From contig CAYUWG010000032.1 in assembly GCA_964448285.1 (NCBI GenBank), forward strand, positions 1 to 39,369: a DNA stretch of 39,369 bases, read 5' to 3'. The first letter of the stretch is position 1, and the number at the start of each line of letters is the position of its first letter. The DNA is from CAYUWG01 sp964448285. Lineage in GTDB: Bacteria; Bacteroidota; Ignavibacteria; SZUA-365. The notes under the pieces are model-generated. The model had not been told where the DNA came from and ran no database searches. It saw only the letters and a program-made list of their open reading frames with translations. This document shows positions 9,102 to 18,400 of this stretch, in pieces. The translations under genes and the position numbers were made by a program.

Positions 9102-10789
9102 GCGCCTTCTTGCACACTTTCTTCATCTTTTTTCTTTTCTTCCTTTCGATTGCAAACGGCTTCGGCCAATCACTTTGCGGGACTGCCGCATCACCTTCCG
9201 TTCAGGATATTCAAGGCATCGGACAACACACAGGCTGTCATCTCCCTGCGGCAGGTGAAGTGCGCGGACTCGTTCTCTTCATCCAAACCCAGAACGATAC
9301 GATGGAAGATGCTGCCTGGCCTCTGAGTAAACTCCCCGTATGGGCTGACACCTATAAAACTGAGTTACAGGATTATTTCGACGCGATGTCCAATGGCGCT
9401 CAGAAACTCACGCTCGATGTCCATCCTGAGCTTCTGGTTACGATGGGAACGGAATGGGATTATCTGAACCAAGGACGGAACTGTGGTGCAGCAGTAAAGG
9501 ACCTCCTGACGAAATTGGATGAGACGATAGACTTTACACAATACGACAACTGGAACGCGGAGAGCAGAGCGTATAACGTTATCGCAGGAAAAGACGGTCG
9601 AGTCGATTTGATCATCGCCATCTACCGAAGGACCGAGAGCGTCGCATTCGTTCCCTACGCCGGGTTCTCCGATCTCGGATTCAACGGCTATATGTTCGTC
9701 GATTCGATGAAAGCGTATATCTTCGGCGGTTCCGATTTCAACGATGCGGGCGCTTCGGGTATCACGGTCGGTCATTATCCTGCCACGGATGAGGTAACGC
9801 CGTACGAGCTTACGTACATGATTTCCATTCATGAGCTTATGCATAAATTCCTCGGCGAAGGTCACCCAACGCCTATCTATGGTTCACTGGGCGTTATGGG
9901 AAACTCCGGAAACGGTATCGCGCTGAACAGCTTCGAGCGGCACTTGTTAGGGTACATACAATATCATATCATTTCTCCGTCCACCGATACTGTCATCGTG
10001 TTGAAGGATTATTTGAGAACGAACCAGGCGTATCTCATCCCGATTCCGGAAGCCGACCGGTGGTATTATTCGATAGAATTTAGGAATCACGAATCTCCAT
10101 ACGATACGGCGCCTTCGAAAGGTGTGTACTTTTTCCGTATCTATGATTCCTATGGCCGCAACCAGAAGGTCGTTCATGTGATCAGCGCCGACGGAAACTA
10201 TCAATGGGCTTTGGATTCTTTGGGAAAACCTTACAAAGCATCACCCGATCCTCTCGGTGGGTTCAATGTTTATCAAAAAATTCCGATTGGCGGACTTCCT
10301 TACTGGGCGGATGGATGGCGGGGAGATCCAAACTCTGCATTCACGAAGAAACGCAATGAGTTTTCGATCCACCGCAATCCGACGCCGGATTTCATCAACG
10401 GACGCGATACCATTCGAACGAACCTCCATTTCCGGATACTTCGTATGGACGATACATCGGCCGTGATGATTGTTGCTCATACTTCTCCGGCAATTTTGAG
10501 GATTGAAGCGCCAATTTCACGGGACATTGTTTTGCAGAGCAATTATCCAAATCCCGTGACGAGCGGTTCGCCGACGACAATTCAGTTCTCGATCCCAACT
10601 CCGCAACGCGTATTGCTTGAACTCTATAACTCTCTCGGTGTGAATGTCAAGGAACTTCACAATGACTGGGTGGAGGAAGGATTGCACGCCGTTCTCCTTC
10701 CCACGGAGGATTTACCTTCTGGTCGTTACTGGTATCAACTTCGTTCTACAACGAAAGTGCTCCGCAAATCTTTTATCATTACTCGATAG
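9098..10789 (+). CDS. secreted M6-like zinc metallopeptidase with type IX sorting domain
   Basis: The frame opens upstream at 9005 inside the methyltransferase gene. I place the start at TTG 9098, which overlaps the preceding stop (TTGA) and puts a signal peptide (SAFLHTFFIFFLFFLSIANG) at the N-terminus; no ATG lies nearby in frame. The zinc motif HELMH is at residues 245-249, followed by 'KFLGEGHP' with a probable third ligand, then 'YGSLGVMGNSG' and 'SFERHLLGYI'. These match the layout of M6 (immune-inhibitor-A-like) peptidases. The last ~85 residues are a type IX secretion sorting domain ('LQSNYPNPVTSGSPTTIQF' and 'SGRYWYQL'). The protein is therefore probably an exported protease. Its link to the neighbouring methyltransferase and agmatinase genes is unclear. 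Confidence 0.85.
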   Translation: MSAFLHTFFIFFLFFLSIANGFGQSLCGTAASPSVQDIQGIGQHTGCHLPAAGEVRGLVLFIQTQNDTMEDAAWPLSKLPVWADTYKTELQDYFDAMSNGAQKLTLDVHPELLVTMGTEWDYLNQGRNCGAAVKDLLTKLDETIDFTQYDNWNAESRAYNVIAGKDGRVDLIIAIYRRTESVAFVPYAGFSDLGFNGYMFVDSMKAYIFGGSDFNDAGASGITVGHYPATDEVTPYELTYMISIHELMHKFLGEGHPTPIYGSLGVMGNSGNGIALNSFERHLLGYIQYHIISPSTDTVIVLKDYLRTNQAYLIPIPEADRWYYSIEFRNHESPYDTAPSKGVYFFRIYDSYGRNQKVVHVISADGNYQWALDSLGKPYKASPDPLGGFNVYQKIPIGGLPYWADGWRGDPNSAFTKKRNEFSIHRNPTPDFINGRDTIRTNLHFRILRMDDTSAVMIVAHTSPAILRIEAPISRDIVLQSNYPNPVTSGSPTTIQFSIPTPQRVLLELYNSLGVNVKELHNDWVEEGLHAVLLPTEDLPSGRYWYQLRSTTKVLRKSFIITR

Positions 10790-10802
10790 CGATTCAACCG
10801 CG

Positions 10803-11702
10803 ATGCGTGTCCTTTCACCAAAGAAGAATTTCCTCGCCATAGCGAAGGAATATTCCAAGTATGATTCATCGGGCATCGTCATCCTATCTGCGCCATATGA
10901 ACATTCGGTATCGTACGGCGGCGGGACAGCCAAAGGACCTTCAGCGATAATCGAAGCATCACATTACGTCGAGTTCTGGGATGAGGAATTCAAACGCGAA
11001 CTCTGTTTCGATATCGGGATTGCGACGCTGGCACCTCTTTCCTTTTCGAAGCAAAAAAATAGAAAGGCGCTCAACCGAATCGAGCAAGCTGTCACGACTT
11101 GCCTGCATGACGGTAAATTCGTTGTAACGCTTGGCGGTGAGCATACCATCTCAGCGGCCCCTATCCGTGCGCATTTTGAGAAGTATCCGAGCATGAGCGT
11201 CCTGCAATTCGATGCCCATTCCGATTTGAGGGATTCCTATCAGGGAAGCAAGTACAGTCATGCAAGCGTCATGGCGCGCGTTGCCGAGTTCGTTCCCGCC
11301 GATCGCATCGTCCAAATCGGCATTCGTGCACAATGCATCGAGGAGTATCAAATGATCGTGGGACGCGGTATCCGCACGTGTTTCGCATCGGATATTCATA
11401 GGCATGCTTTCTCAGAGGCGTGGCAGAATAGTGTTCTCGATATGTTGAACGAAGACGTCTATATCACATTCGATGTCGATTATTTCGATCCTTCTCTTAT
11501 GCCAGCCACCGGGACGACGGAACCGGGCGGTTTCCAATGGGCTGAGACGGTCGAGTTTATCAAGTTCATTGGAGCCAACAAACGTATAATCGGTTTCGAC
11601 GTCGTCGAATTGGCGCCGTCACCGTATCACCCTTCGTCCGCATTTACCACGGCTAAACTTGTCTATAAAATGTTGAATGCCGCGTTTCAGCATCGGCAAT
11701 GA
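10803..11702 (+). CDS. speB: agmatinase / ureohydrolase family protein
   Basis: Probably hydrolyses agmatine to putrescine and urea in polyamine synthesis. The ATG at 10803 lies 13 bases after the metallopeptidase stop; the frame opens earlier, but the upstream part has no family similarity. It is 299 residues long, the normal size for the family. Binuclear Mn ligands are present: H114 in 'LGGEHT', D137, H139 and D141 in 'FDAHSDLRD', and D224 and D226 in 'TFDVDYFDPS'. The 'ATGTTEPGG' and 'FDVVELAPS' motifs complete the pattern. Other ureohydrolases (guanidinobutyrase, formiminoglutamase) share this core, so substrate assignment is likely rather than certain. The stop overlaps the next start as ATGA. 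Confidence 0.9.
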   Translation: MRVLSPKKNFLAIAKEYSKYDSSGIVILSAPYEHSVSYGGGTAKGPSAIIEASHYVEFWDEEFKRELCFDIGIATLAPLSFSKQKNRKALNRIEQAVTTCLHDGKFVVTLGGEHTISAAPIRAHFEKYPSMSVLQFDAHSDLRDSYQGSKYSHASVMARVAEFVPADRIVQIGIRAQCIEEYQMIVGRGIRTCFASDIHRHAFSEAWQNSVLDMLNEDVYITFDVDYFDPSLMPATGTTEPGGFQWAETVEFIKFIGANKRIIGFDVVELAPSPYHPSSAFTTAKLVYKMLNAAFQHRQ

Positions 11703-12265
11703 ACCTATCGAACTTTTCAGGGACCCTCGCGTCCCTCTTCTTCATAGTCATCGTTCCGTGCACGTCGCAAGTCGATTCTTTAAGCTTTCCACAAAAAGGC
11801 GCGACCGCTAACCGCCTATCGCAGGAAGAAAAATTACTCTATCTCTTCGGAGCGAGCGTCGTCTATGCCGGTTTCGACTATGTCGGATTCAATATCACCA
11901 AATCGAATCCCACGGCACTGACGATCTATCGCGTTCTCCAGGTCGCAACACAGGCAGCGATCTCATGGCTCTTGTATGATCAGGTCGGACTCACGACGGC
12001 AATCAGTTTCAATGTTATCTGGTGGACGTTCGGTGATGATATCCTGTATTACGGCTATGCAGAATTATTCAATCCGGGCGGCGGTTGGGAAAGTCGAGGT
12101 GCGTTTCGAAACAGCATCATCGGGAACCAATGCACGTGGGCATACTGGACGCCGATCGGCATTACGCGGGGAATAGATCGAAAGAAGGTGATTGCGGGAG
12201 ACACCCTCATCGCTCAATCGCTCATCGGTGCGATTCTCGCCGTCTCCCTGACGCTTTCGTTTTAA
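11699..12265 (+). CDS. hypothetical membrane protein
   Basis: 188 residues, starting at an ATG that overlaps the agmatinase stop (ATGA), so translation is probably coupled. A signal peptide or first membrane segment (NFSGTLASLFFIVIVPCTS) is followed by further hydrophobic segments (LYLFGASVVYAGFDYVGF, AISWLLYDQVGLTTAISF, a C-terminal SLIGAILAVSLTLSF). The middle is rich in aromatic residues (VIWWTFGDDILYYGYAELF). I do not recognise a family. It converges with rluD, with 5 bases between the stops. Confidence 0.7.
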   Translation: MNLSNFSGTLASLFFIVIVPCTSQVDSLSFPQKGATANRLSQEEKLLYLFGASVVYAGFDYVGFNITKSNPTALTIYRVLQVATQAAISWLLYDQVGLTTAISFNVIWWTFGDDILYYGYAELFNPGGGWESRGAFRNSIIGNQCTWAYWTPIGITRGIDRKKVIAGDTLIAQSLIGAILAVSLTLSF

Positions 12266-12270
12266 CCGCC

Positions 12271-13254
12271 TTAGCCGAAATACTTATCCATTTCGTCGAT
12301 GAGTGTTTTCATATCTTCCGGAAGTTTACTTTGAAACACCATCTTCTGCTTCGTGACGGGATGAATGAATTCCAGTGATCGCGCGTGAAGAGCTTGTCTT
12401 TTCATGATGGTGAGAAGGGAATTGATCAAAGCTTTATACGATTGAGTGATATTCCCATAGAGTATCCTTCTCCCTCCATAAGTGGGATCGCCGAACACCG
12501 GATGATGAATATGTGCGAGGTGCACCCGGATCTGGTGTGTCCTTCCCGTTTGCAGCTTCAGGGCGACCAGGCTGAGCGGGCCATAATCCTTGATCACCCG
12601 ATAAGTGGTAATTGCCTGTTTGCCGCCTTCGATGACAGCCATTTTTTTCCTATCACTTTTATGCCGGGCAAGCGGCGCTTCTATCACACCTGTTGAATTC
12701 TTCAAGCTCCCCCAGACAATGGCGTGATATTCTCGTCCAATACTGCGGTCGGCGAATTGCCTCGCGAGAAATGCATGGGCGCGTTCGTTTTTCGCAACGC
12801 AGATCAATCCTGATGTATCCTTGTCCAGGCGATGGAGAATACCGGCACGCTCTCGGCCTCTTTCGAGTGAGAGATTTTCTGTGTAATGCAAAAGAGCGTT
12901 GACCAATGTCCCCGTGTAGTTTCCATGCGCTGGATGCGATACCATGCCCGCCGGCTTATTGACGACAAGCACTTCTTCATCTTCATACACGACGTCAAGC
13001 GGAATATCCTCGGCGACAACGTCCGGCGGGGGTGGTTTCGGAACTCGACAGATAACGACGTCTCCCGCGGCAACAAGCCTCCCGGATTTCATAACGACTT
13101 CGCTGTTTACCGTGACGCCGCCGGATTCGATGAGCTGTTGCACCTTCGAACGTGATGCATTCTGGACGCTTCGCGTGATGAATTGATCTAAGCGCACTTT
13201 CGCAGCATTCGGAGCTGCTCGCAATGTGTAAACCGTTTCCGCCCCACCGTTCAT
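12271..13254 (-). CDS. rluD: RluD/RluA-family 23S rRNA pseudouridine synthase
   Basis: Isomerises uridine to pseudouridine in rRNA, most likely in helix 69 of 23S rRNA if a true RluD. It has an N-terminal S4 RNA-binding domain (RLDQFITRSVQNASRSKVQ and 'GGVTVN'). The catalytic domain follows, with 'VVNKPAGMVSHPAHGN' and nucleophile D144 in 'HRLDKDTSGL', and later 'KLQTGRTHQIRVHL'. ATG 13254 is chosen; an in-frame GTG lies 9 bases upstream. It is the last gene of the yggS-to-rluD operon; the same position is held by ylyB in Bacillus. It is 115 bp beyond lspA. Confidence 0.93.
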   Translation of the reverse strand: MNGGAETVYTLRAAPNAAKVRLDQFITRSVQNASRSKVQQLIESGGVTVNSEVVMKSGRLVAAGDVVICRVPKPPPPDVVAEDIPLDVVYEDEEVLVVNKPAGMVSHPAHGNYTGTLVNALLHYTENLSLERGRERAGILHRLDKDTSGLICVAKNERAHAFLARQFADRSIGREYHAIVWGSLKNSTGVIEAPLARHKSDRKKMAVIEGGKQAITTYRVIKDYGPLSLVALKLQTGRTHQIRVHLAHIHHPVFGDPTYGGRRILYGNITQSYKALINSLLTIMKRQALHARSLEFIHPVTKQKMVFQSKLPEDMKTLIDEMDKYFG

Positions 13255-13369
13255 CGGGTCCACGTTTTTATTTCAAAAAGGGTGATCATCGTATCAGTAT
13301 GAGTGCATCAGCATTCTGACACGTGTTGTGGATGTTACTGAAGTGATTTCTATGACGGTGGGATGCCGC

Positions 13370-13978
13370 TCAATCCGCACTGGAAGCAGTCTGCAATGGG
13401 CTATTCAATTTTTCTGAACTGCTTTCTACAGTATCACGAGCGGGCGCTTTTGCAACCCGGCTTACGAAGAGCAGGATGACGACGCCGATCGTGACGGCAG
13501 AGTCCGCGACGTTGAAAATCGGCCAGAATTTGAATGCCCCCTCTCCGAAGTGAATGAGAAACAAATCGAAGTCGATGAAATCCACGACGTTTCCATGAAG
13601 CAGAGGAGCGTAGCCATAAATGACGCCGTAAAAAACTCTGTCCATCAGATTGCCTAACGCACCTGCTAAAATCAGCGCAAGCGATAACCGCATCGGGAAG
13701 GATTCATTCCGGTGATAGTACAGGTAGATCACGATCCCGACTGAGGCGACGAGAGCGAAGACGGTCAGGAACAATTTGCCGCCGAACTCCAATCCGAACG
13801 CCATGTTTGGATTCTCGATGAAGGTGAACTTCAGCCAATCACCGATCAGCGGGATACTGCTTCCATACGGCATTCCGGAAAGCTCAAGCCCCAACCAGGG
13901 TATGGCAATGCCTTTCACCAGCATTTTCGTCACCTGATCGAGGACAAATACCCCGAGTGTGTAATAGAGGACTTTCAT
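13370..13978 (-). CDS. lspA: lipoprotein signal peptidase II
   Basis: Integral membrane aspartyl protease that cleaves prolipoprotein signal peptides after lipid modification. 202 residues with four hydrophobic segments. The catalytic aspartates are D113 in 'GNLMDRV' and D159 in 'FNVADS'; 'VDFIDF' and 'ENPNMAFGL' are further family motifs. A ~25-residue hydrophilic C-terminal tail (from 'RVAKAPARDTVE') extends past the usual end. It begins 4 bases after the DksA-like stop. Clients in this window include the FKBP lipoprotein and the lipoproteins at 27553 and 36792. Confidence 0.95.
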   Translation of the reverse strand: MKVLYYTLGVFVLDQVTKMLVKGIAIPWLGLELSGMPYGSSIPLIGDWLKFTFIENPNMAFGLEFGGKLFLTVFALVASVGIVIYLYYHRNESFPMRLSLALILAGALGNLMDRVFYGVIYGYAPLLHGNVVDFIDFDLFLIHFGEGAFKFWPIFNVADSAVTIGVVILLFVSRVAKAPARDTVESSSEKLNSPLQTASSAD

Positions 13979-13982
13979 TCCG

Positions 13983-15458
13983 TCACTTCGAAAGGTTCTT
14001 GCAGTTCACGCACATTCGCGCATGAGGAACCGCTTCGAGCCGGCCTTTATCGATCAGGTTTCCGCAGATGATACAGATCCCATAGTTCCCGCTCTTGATC
14101 CTTTGCAGTGCATCACTGAGATGCGAGATGAATTTCCGCTCGCGCTGTGCGAAGAGGAACGCCTTTTCCCTCTCCATTGCGTCGGTGCCCTGATCTGCCA
14201 TGTGGAGTGAATACGTTGCATCGTCGTCGTGGTACTCGCCCGTAGCCTGGTTGATGAGGCGCTCTTCGATGCTGAGCAGTTCCTCGTTCGCGTCCTGAAT
14301 CTTTTCGACGATCAGTTTGCGGAAATACTCCAAATCCCTTGCGCTGTATTGAACCCGCTTCTTTCCTTTCTTCGCTACGACGACGGGTTCCGGTTCAGCT
14401 CTTCTGGCAACGGGAATACCCTGCTTCCCTTGGTACTTCGGAAGAACGATCGGCGCGGCGGGCTTCTTCACACGTCGCGTATATTTCCTTTTCGGTTTGA
14501 CTTCTGCTTGAGGTGCGTTTGGCTCCTGAGCCATTTCAGAAATCTCTTTCTGCACCTTCTCTTTCGATGGTTTACGGCCTCGTTTCTTCGGCAGTGCGGT
14601 AACTTCCTGACGCTCAGACGACGGCTTTCGTCCGCGTTTTTTTGGCTGAGCGGTTATCTCTGTCTGTTCACTCATGGCGTTTTTTCTTTTGCTCACTGAC
14701 TCTTTCTGCGTTTTCGTTTTCGTTTCTTGTTCTGCTTTTTTCGATTTCCTGGTTGCAACAGCGGAAACAGATTTCATCGTTTTCTTCTTCTGCTTTGCTT
14801 TCGCTTCCTTCTTTATCGGACGCTTTTGTTTAACCTGTACAGGCTTCTTCTGGGTTGCACTTTTCGTTTTCCCGGTCTTCGCTTTCTCTTTCACAGTTGA
14901 AGCCTTGGCTTGTGCACTTTTCGCCCCTGTTCTTTTTGCGGCTGTGTTTTTCACGGTCGCACGTGTCGTTCTTCCCTTCTTCGCCGGAAGTTTTTTCCTG
15001 ACTGTTTTCTTCGCTGCCGGCTTCTTCACGGCTGATTTTTTCAACGGAGATTTTTTTGCGGCTGCGTTCTTTGCTGAAGCCTTCTTGGTGGCCGAAGTTT
15101 TTCCCGTGGATTTTCCGGCGGTTGTTTTCCTCGCGGGTGCTTGCTTCGTTTTTGCGATAGTCTTATCGGGCACCGATTTCTTCGCCGCTGGTTTCTTTGT
15201 TGCTTCTCTCTTTGCCTTCACTGTTTTTGCGACTGCTTTCTTCGTTGCAGTTTTCTTCGCCGCTGGCTTCTTCGCCGCTGGCATCTTCGCCGCTGGTCTC
15301 TTTGCCGCTGGCTTCTTTGCCGCTGATTTCTTCGCCGCTGGTCTTTTTGCCGCTGGCTTCTTTGCCGCTGGTTTCTTCGAGGTAACTCCCTTTGCCTTCG
15401 CCTTTTTCGCGACTGCTTTCTTCACCGTCTTATTCGTTGATTTCTTTTTTACAGCCAT
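13983..15458 (-). CDS. DksA/TraR zinc-finger protein with histone-H1-like Lys/Ala/Pro tail and AT-hooks
   Basis: 491 residues with a strong ribosome site (GGAGG at 15466-15470, 7 nt before ATG). Residues 1 to about 240 are almost only Lys, Ala, Pro, Arg, Thr and Ser in AAKKP-like repeats, like histone H1 tails and bacterial H1-like proteins. Two AT-hook cores, KKRGRKPS, lie at about 273-280 and 291-298. A basic linker leads to the C-terminal ~115 residues, a DksA/TraR domain. This has a coiled-coil ('FRKLIVEKIQDANEELLSIE'), an acidic tip 'ADQGTDAMERE' and a C4 zinc finger (C462, C465, C483, C486; Cx2Cx17Cx2C). DksA relatives bind the RNA polymerase secondary channel; the tail should bind DNA without much sequence preference. 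The gene holds the position of Bacillus ylyA, between ileS and lspA. The combination is described under findings. Confidence 0.9.
   Translation of the reverse strand: MAVKKKSTNKTVKKAVAKKAKAKGVTSKKPAAKKPAAKRPAAKKSAAKKPAAKRPAAKMPAAKKPAAKKTATKKAVAKTVKAKREATKKPAAKKSVPDKTIAKTKQAPARKTTAGKSTGKTSATKKASAKNAAAKKSPLKKSAVKKPAAKKTVRKKLPAKKGRTTRATVKNTAAKRTGAKSAQAKASTVKEKAKTGKTKSATQKKPVQVKQKRPIKKEAKAKQKKKTMKSVSAVATRKSKKAEQETKTKTQKESVSKRKNAMSEQTEITAQPKKRGRKPSSERQEVTALPKKRGRKPSKEKVQKEISEMAQEPNAPQAEVKPKRKYTRRVKKPAAPIVLPKYQGKQGIPVARRAEPEPVVVAKKGKKRVQYSARDLEYFRKLIVEKIQDANEELLSIEERLINQATGEYHDDDATYSLHMADQGTDAMEREKAFLFAQRERKFISHLSDALQRIKSGNYGICIICGNLIDKGRLEAVPHARMCVNCKNLSK
15253..15372 (-). repeat. eight 15-bp tandem units encoding the AAKKP-type repeat
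   Basis: Eight consecutive 15-base units lie inside the DksA-like gene. On the plus strand the units read TTCTTCGCCGCTGGC with one to a few changes each. They encode penta-peptides such as AAKKP and AAKRP, so the array can grow or shrink by whole units without a frameshift. Confidence 0.9.
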
Positions 15459-15491
15459 GGTGTTTCCTCCTTGTAAATCAGATTCTCCCGA

Positions 15492-18400
15492 TCAAGAAGC
15501 GGATGCAAGTGTAATGTATATCCGGCATTGAAATTCATTTATCGAGACCGCCACTGCATCGTTATCGGGGATTTCAGCGAAGAGGAGTTTCTCCGCAAGA
15601 GTTTCACTGCGAATATACGATTCTGTGCTTTGTATTGCCCTATTCAGAAGCGCATCCTGTGTTTCATAGAGGACAGTAATGCGGTCAATGACATCGAAGC
15701 CTTGATCCTTCCGGAGGTTCTGAATTCGATTCACGAATTCCCGCGCAAGCCCTTCATTGATCAGTTCCTCAGTCAGCGTCGTGTCCAACGCGACAACCAA
15801 ATCGTCATCCGTTCCAATCGTCCATCCCTCGATGTCCTCATGAAGGATTTCGATGTCGTCAATGGATAATTCGAACGCCACTTCGCCGATCATGATGGGA
15901 TACTTCCCTGCTTCCTCGAACCGTTCGATGTCTTCATTGCTGAATGCGCGGATTTGCTCTGCAATCTGTTTGACCGCTTTACCGTACTTCGGTCCGATCA
16001 CTTTGAAATTCGGACGTGCTTTCCTCCGAACGATCTCCGAATCGGTGCCGATGAATTCGATCATGCGGATGTTCGTTTCTTCGAGAATCACGTCCTTCAT
16101 GGATTCGATATCGCTCACGGTATGATCCGAATGCGTCGCGATGAGAATGCGTGACAAAGGCTGTCGCGTTTTCAGCTTCGTTTGTTCGCGAAGGTTGCGC
16201 GTGATCGAAACGACACGTTGAGCGTTATGCATGCGCGATCGAAGTTTCCCATCGACTTCACCTCGATCGGGGAAATCGGAAAGATGAACCGAAGCCGGTG
16301 CTGTGCTGTTTTCGCCTGTCAATCTCCGATACAGTGCGTCGGAGAGGAACGGCGCAAACGGCGACATGAGCTGTGCAACGACGAGAAGGCAGCGATGTAA
16401 CGTTTGGTACGCAGCAAGTTTGTCCGACGTGCTTTCTCCCTTCCAGAAGCGTCTCCGGTTTCGTCGCACGTACCAGTTTGAAAGCTGATCGATGGTGAAA
16501 TCCGACACGGCACGAGCAGCGGCGGTGACGTCGTACGCTTGCATGTCCTCGTAGTGCGATGCGATGAGCGCGTTCAGCTCCGTCAGAATCCAGCGGTCGA
16601 TCTCAGGTCGGTCTTGCAGTGGAATCGGGGACTCACTTCCCGTAAAGCCGTCGATGTTCGCATAGAGCGTGAAGAACTGATAGGTGTTGGTCAATGCGCG
16701 AAAGAAATTCTTCTGCACGCCCTCGATGTCCGCTTCGTTGAACATCGTTTGCCGCCAGGGTGGACTGTTCGTCACCAAGTACCATCGCGTCGCGTCTGCG
16801 CCATACTTCTCGATGATCTGAAATGGATCGACGACGTTCCCTTTCGACTTGGACATCTTTTGTCCGCTTTTATCGAGGATCAGTTCGTTGACGATGAGAT
16901 TGAGAAATGCCGGTTTCCCGAACAGCGCAGAGCTGATTGCATGAAGCGTGTAGAACCAACCACGCGTTTGATCGATGCCTTCACAAATGAAATCCGCCGG
17001 GAAGTTTCGTTCGAAAAGCTCCCGGTTCTCGAATGGGTAGTGGAACTGCGCGAATGGCATTGCACCGGAATCGAACCACACGTCGATTAGCTCCGGTGTC
17101 CTGCGGTAGGTTTTACCGTTGCGCTCGAAGAAGATCCCATCGACGAAAGGTTTGTGCAGATCGAGATCGCTCTTCGATGGATGCACTTTATCGCCGTTTA
17201 CCATCATCCATCCTTCATACAATTGCTCGATCGATCCGACGCAAAAATGATCTTCGCCGTCGTCGCTGACCCAGATCGGTAGTGGAGTTCCCCAATAGCG
17301 ATCGCGTGAAAGCGACCAGTCCTTGTTCTCGTCAAGCCAGTTGCCGAATCGCCCTGTCCCGACTTCCGGAGGGCACCAGTTGATTCGTTTGTTCAGCGCG
17401 ATCATCTCATCGACGTAGGCCGTCGTGCGGATGTACCAGCTATCGCGCGCATAGTAGATGAGCGGATTGTCGCACCGCCAGCAGTGAGGATACGAGTGCA
17501 GGTAATCCTTCGATGAACGATAGATCCTTCCCTGCTTTTTCAGATGCATGATGATTTCAGGATCGACGCCTTCTTCGCTGTGTGTCGCGAAGTTGATCGT
17601 CTTTACCGTGCGACCGGCAAAGTCTGTCACCTGATCACTGAACCGCCCTCCGGGTGAGACGGGCAGAAGGAAGGGTAGGTCGTACTCTTTCAGCATGTCG
17701 TAATCATCCACGCCAAAGGCAGGTGCAATGTGGACGATACCTGATCCATCTTCCGTCGTGACGAAGTCTCCTTCAACGACGTAGTATGCTTTCCGATCGA
17801 CCGGGACGTAGGCAAAGAGGGGTTCGTATTCCATGCCGGCCAGTGCTTTTCCATTCATGCTCTCAATCTCTTCGTACTGTTCCGTGATAACGGAGAGCCG
17901 TGCGCTCGCGAGGATAAGGACTCCATGTTCGGCCGTTCGGATTTTCACGTACTCGACATCAGGATGAACTGCCAACGCAACGTTCGATATCAATGTCCAT
18001 GGCGTCGTTGTCCAGACGAGAAACGCGGCAGCGTCATCCTTTATCCGAAACTTCACATAGACGTTCGGGTCACGCACTTCGCGATAGCCAAGAGCGAGTT
18101 CGTGCGACGACAAGGGTGTTTCGCAGTGCGGACATTGCGGAACGATCTTGAATCCTTTGTAGATCAAGCCCTTCTCGTAAAACCTGCTCAAGGCCCACCA
18201 TACTGACTCGATATATTCGTTCGTACATGTGATGTAGGCGTCATCGAGATCGATCCAATACCCCATGCGCTCCGTCAATGAACGCCAGCCTTGCTTCATC
18301 TCGATGTGTTTGTACACCAACTCTTTCGCCTTCTGGTTGAAGCGGTCAACACCGAACTTCTCGATATCCGACTTCTGGGCGAATTCGAGTTCTTTCTCCA

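Noticed and set aside
14674..15531. Long plus-strand frame of 285 codons rich in Phe and Ala
   Set aside because: It is the antisense shadow of the Lys/Ala codons of the DksA-like gene (AAG and GCC read backwards as CTT/TTC and GGC). The sense strand has a ribosome site, a zinc finger and a fitting operon place.
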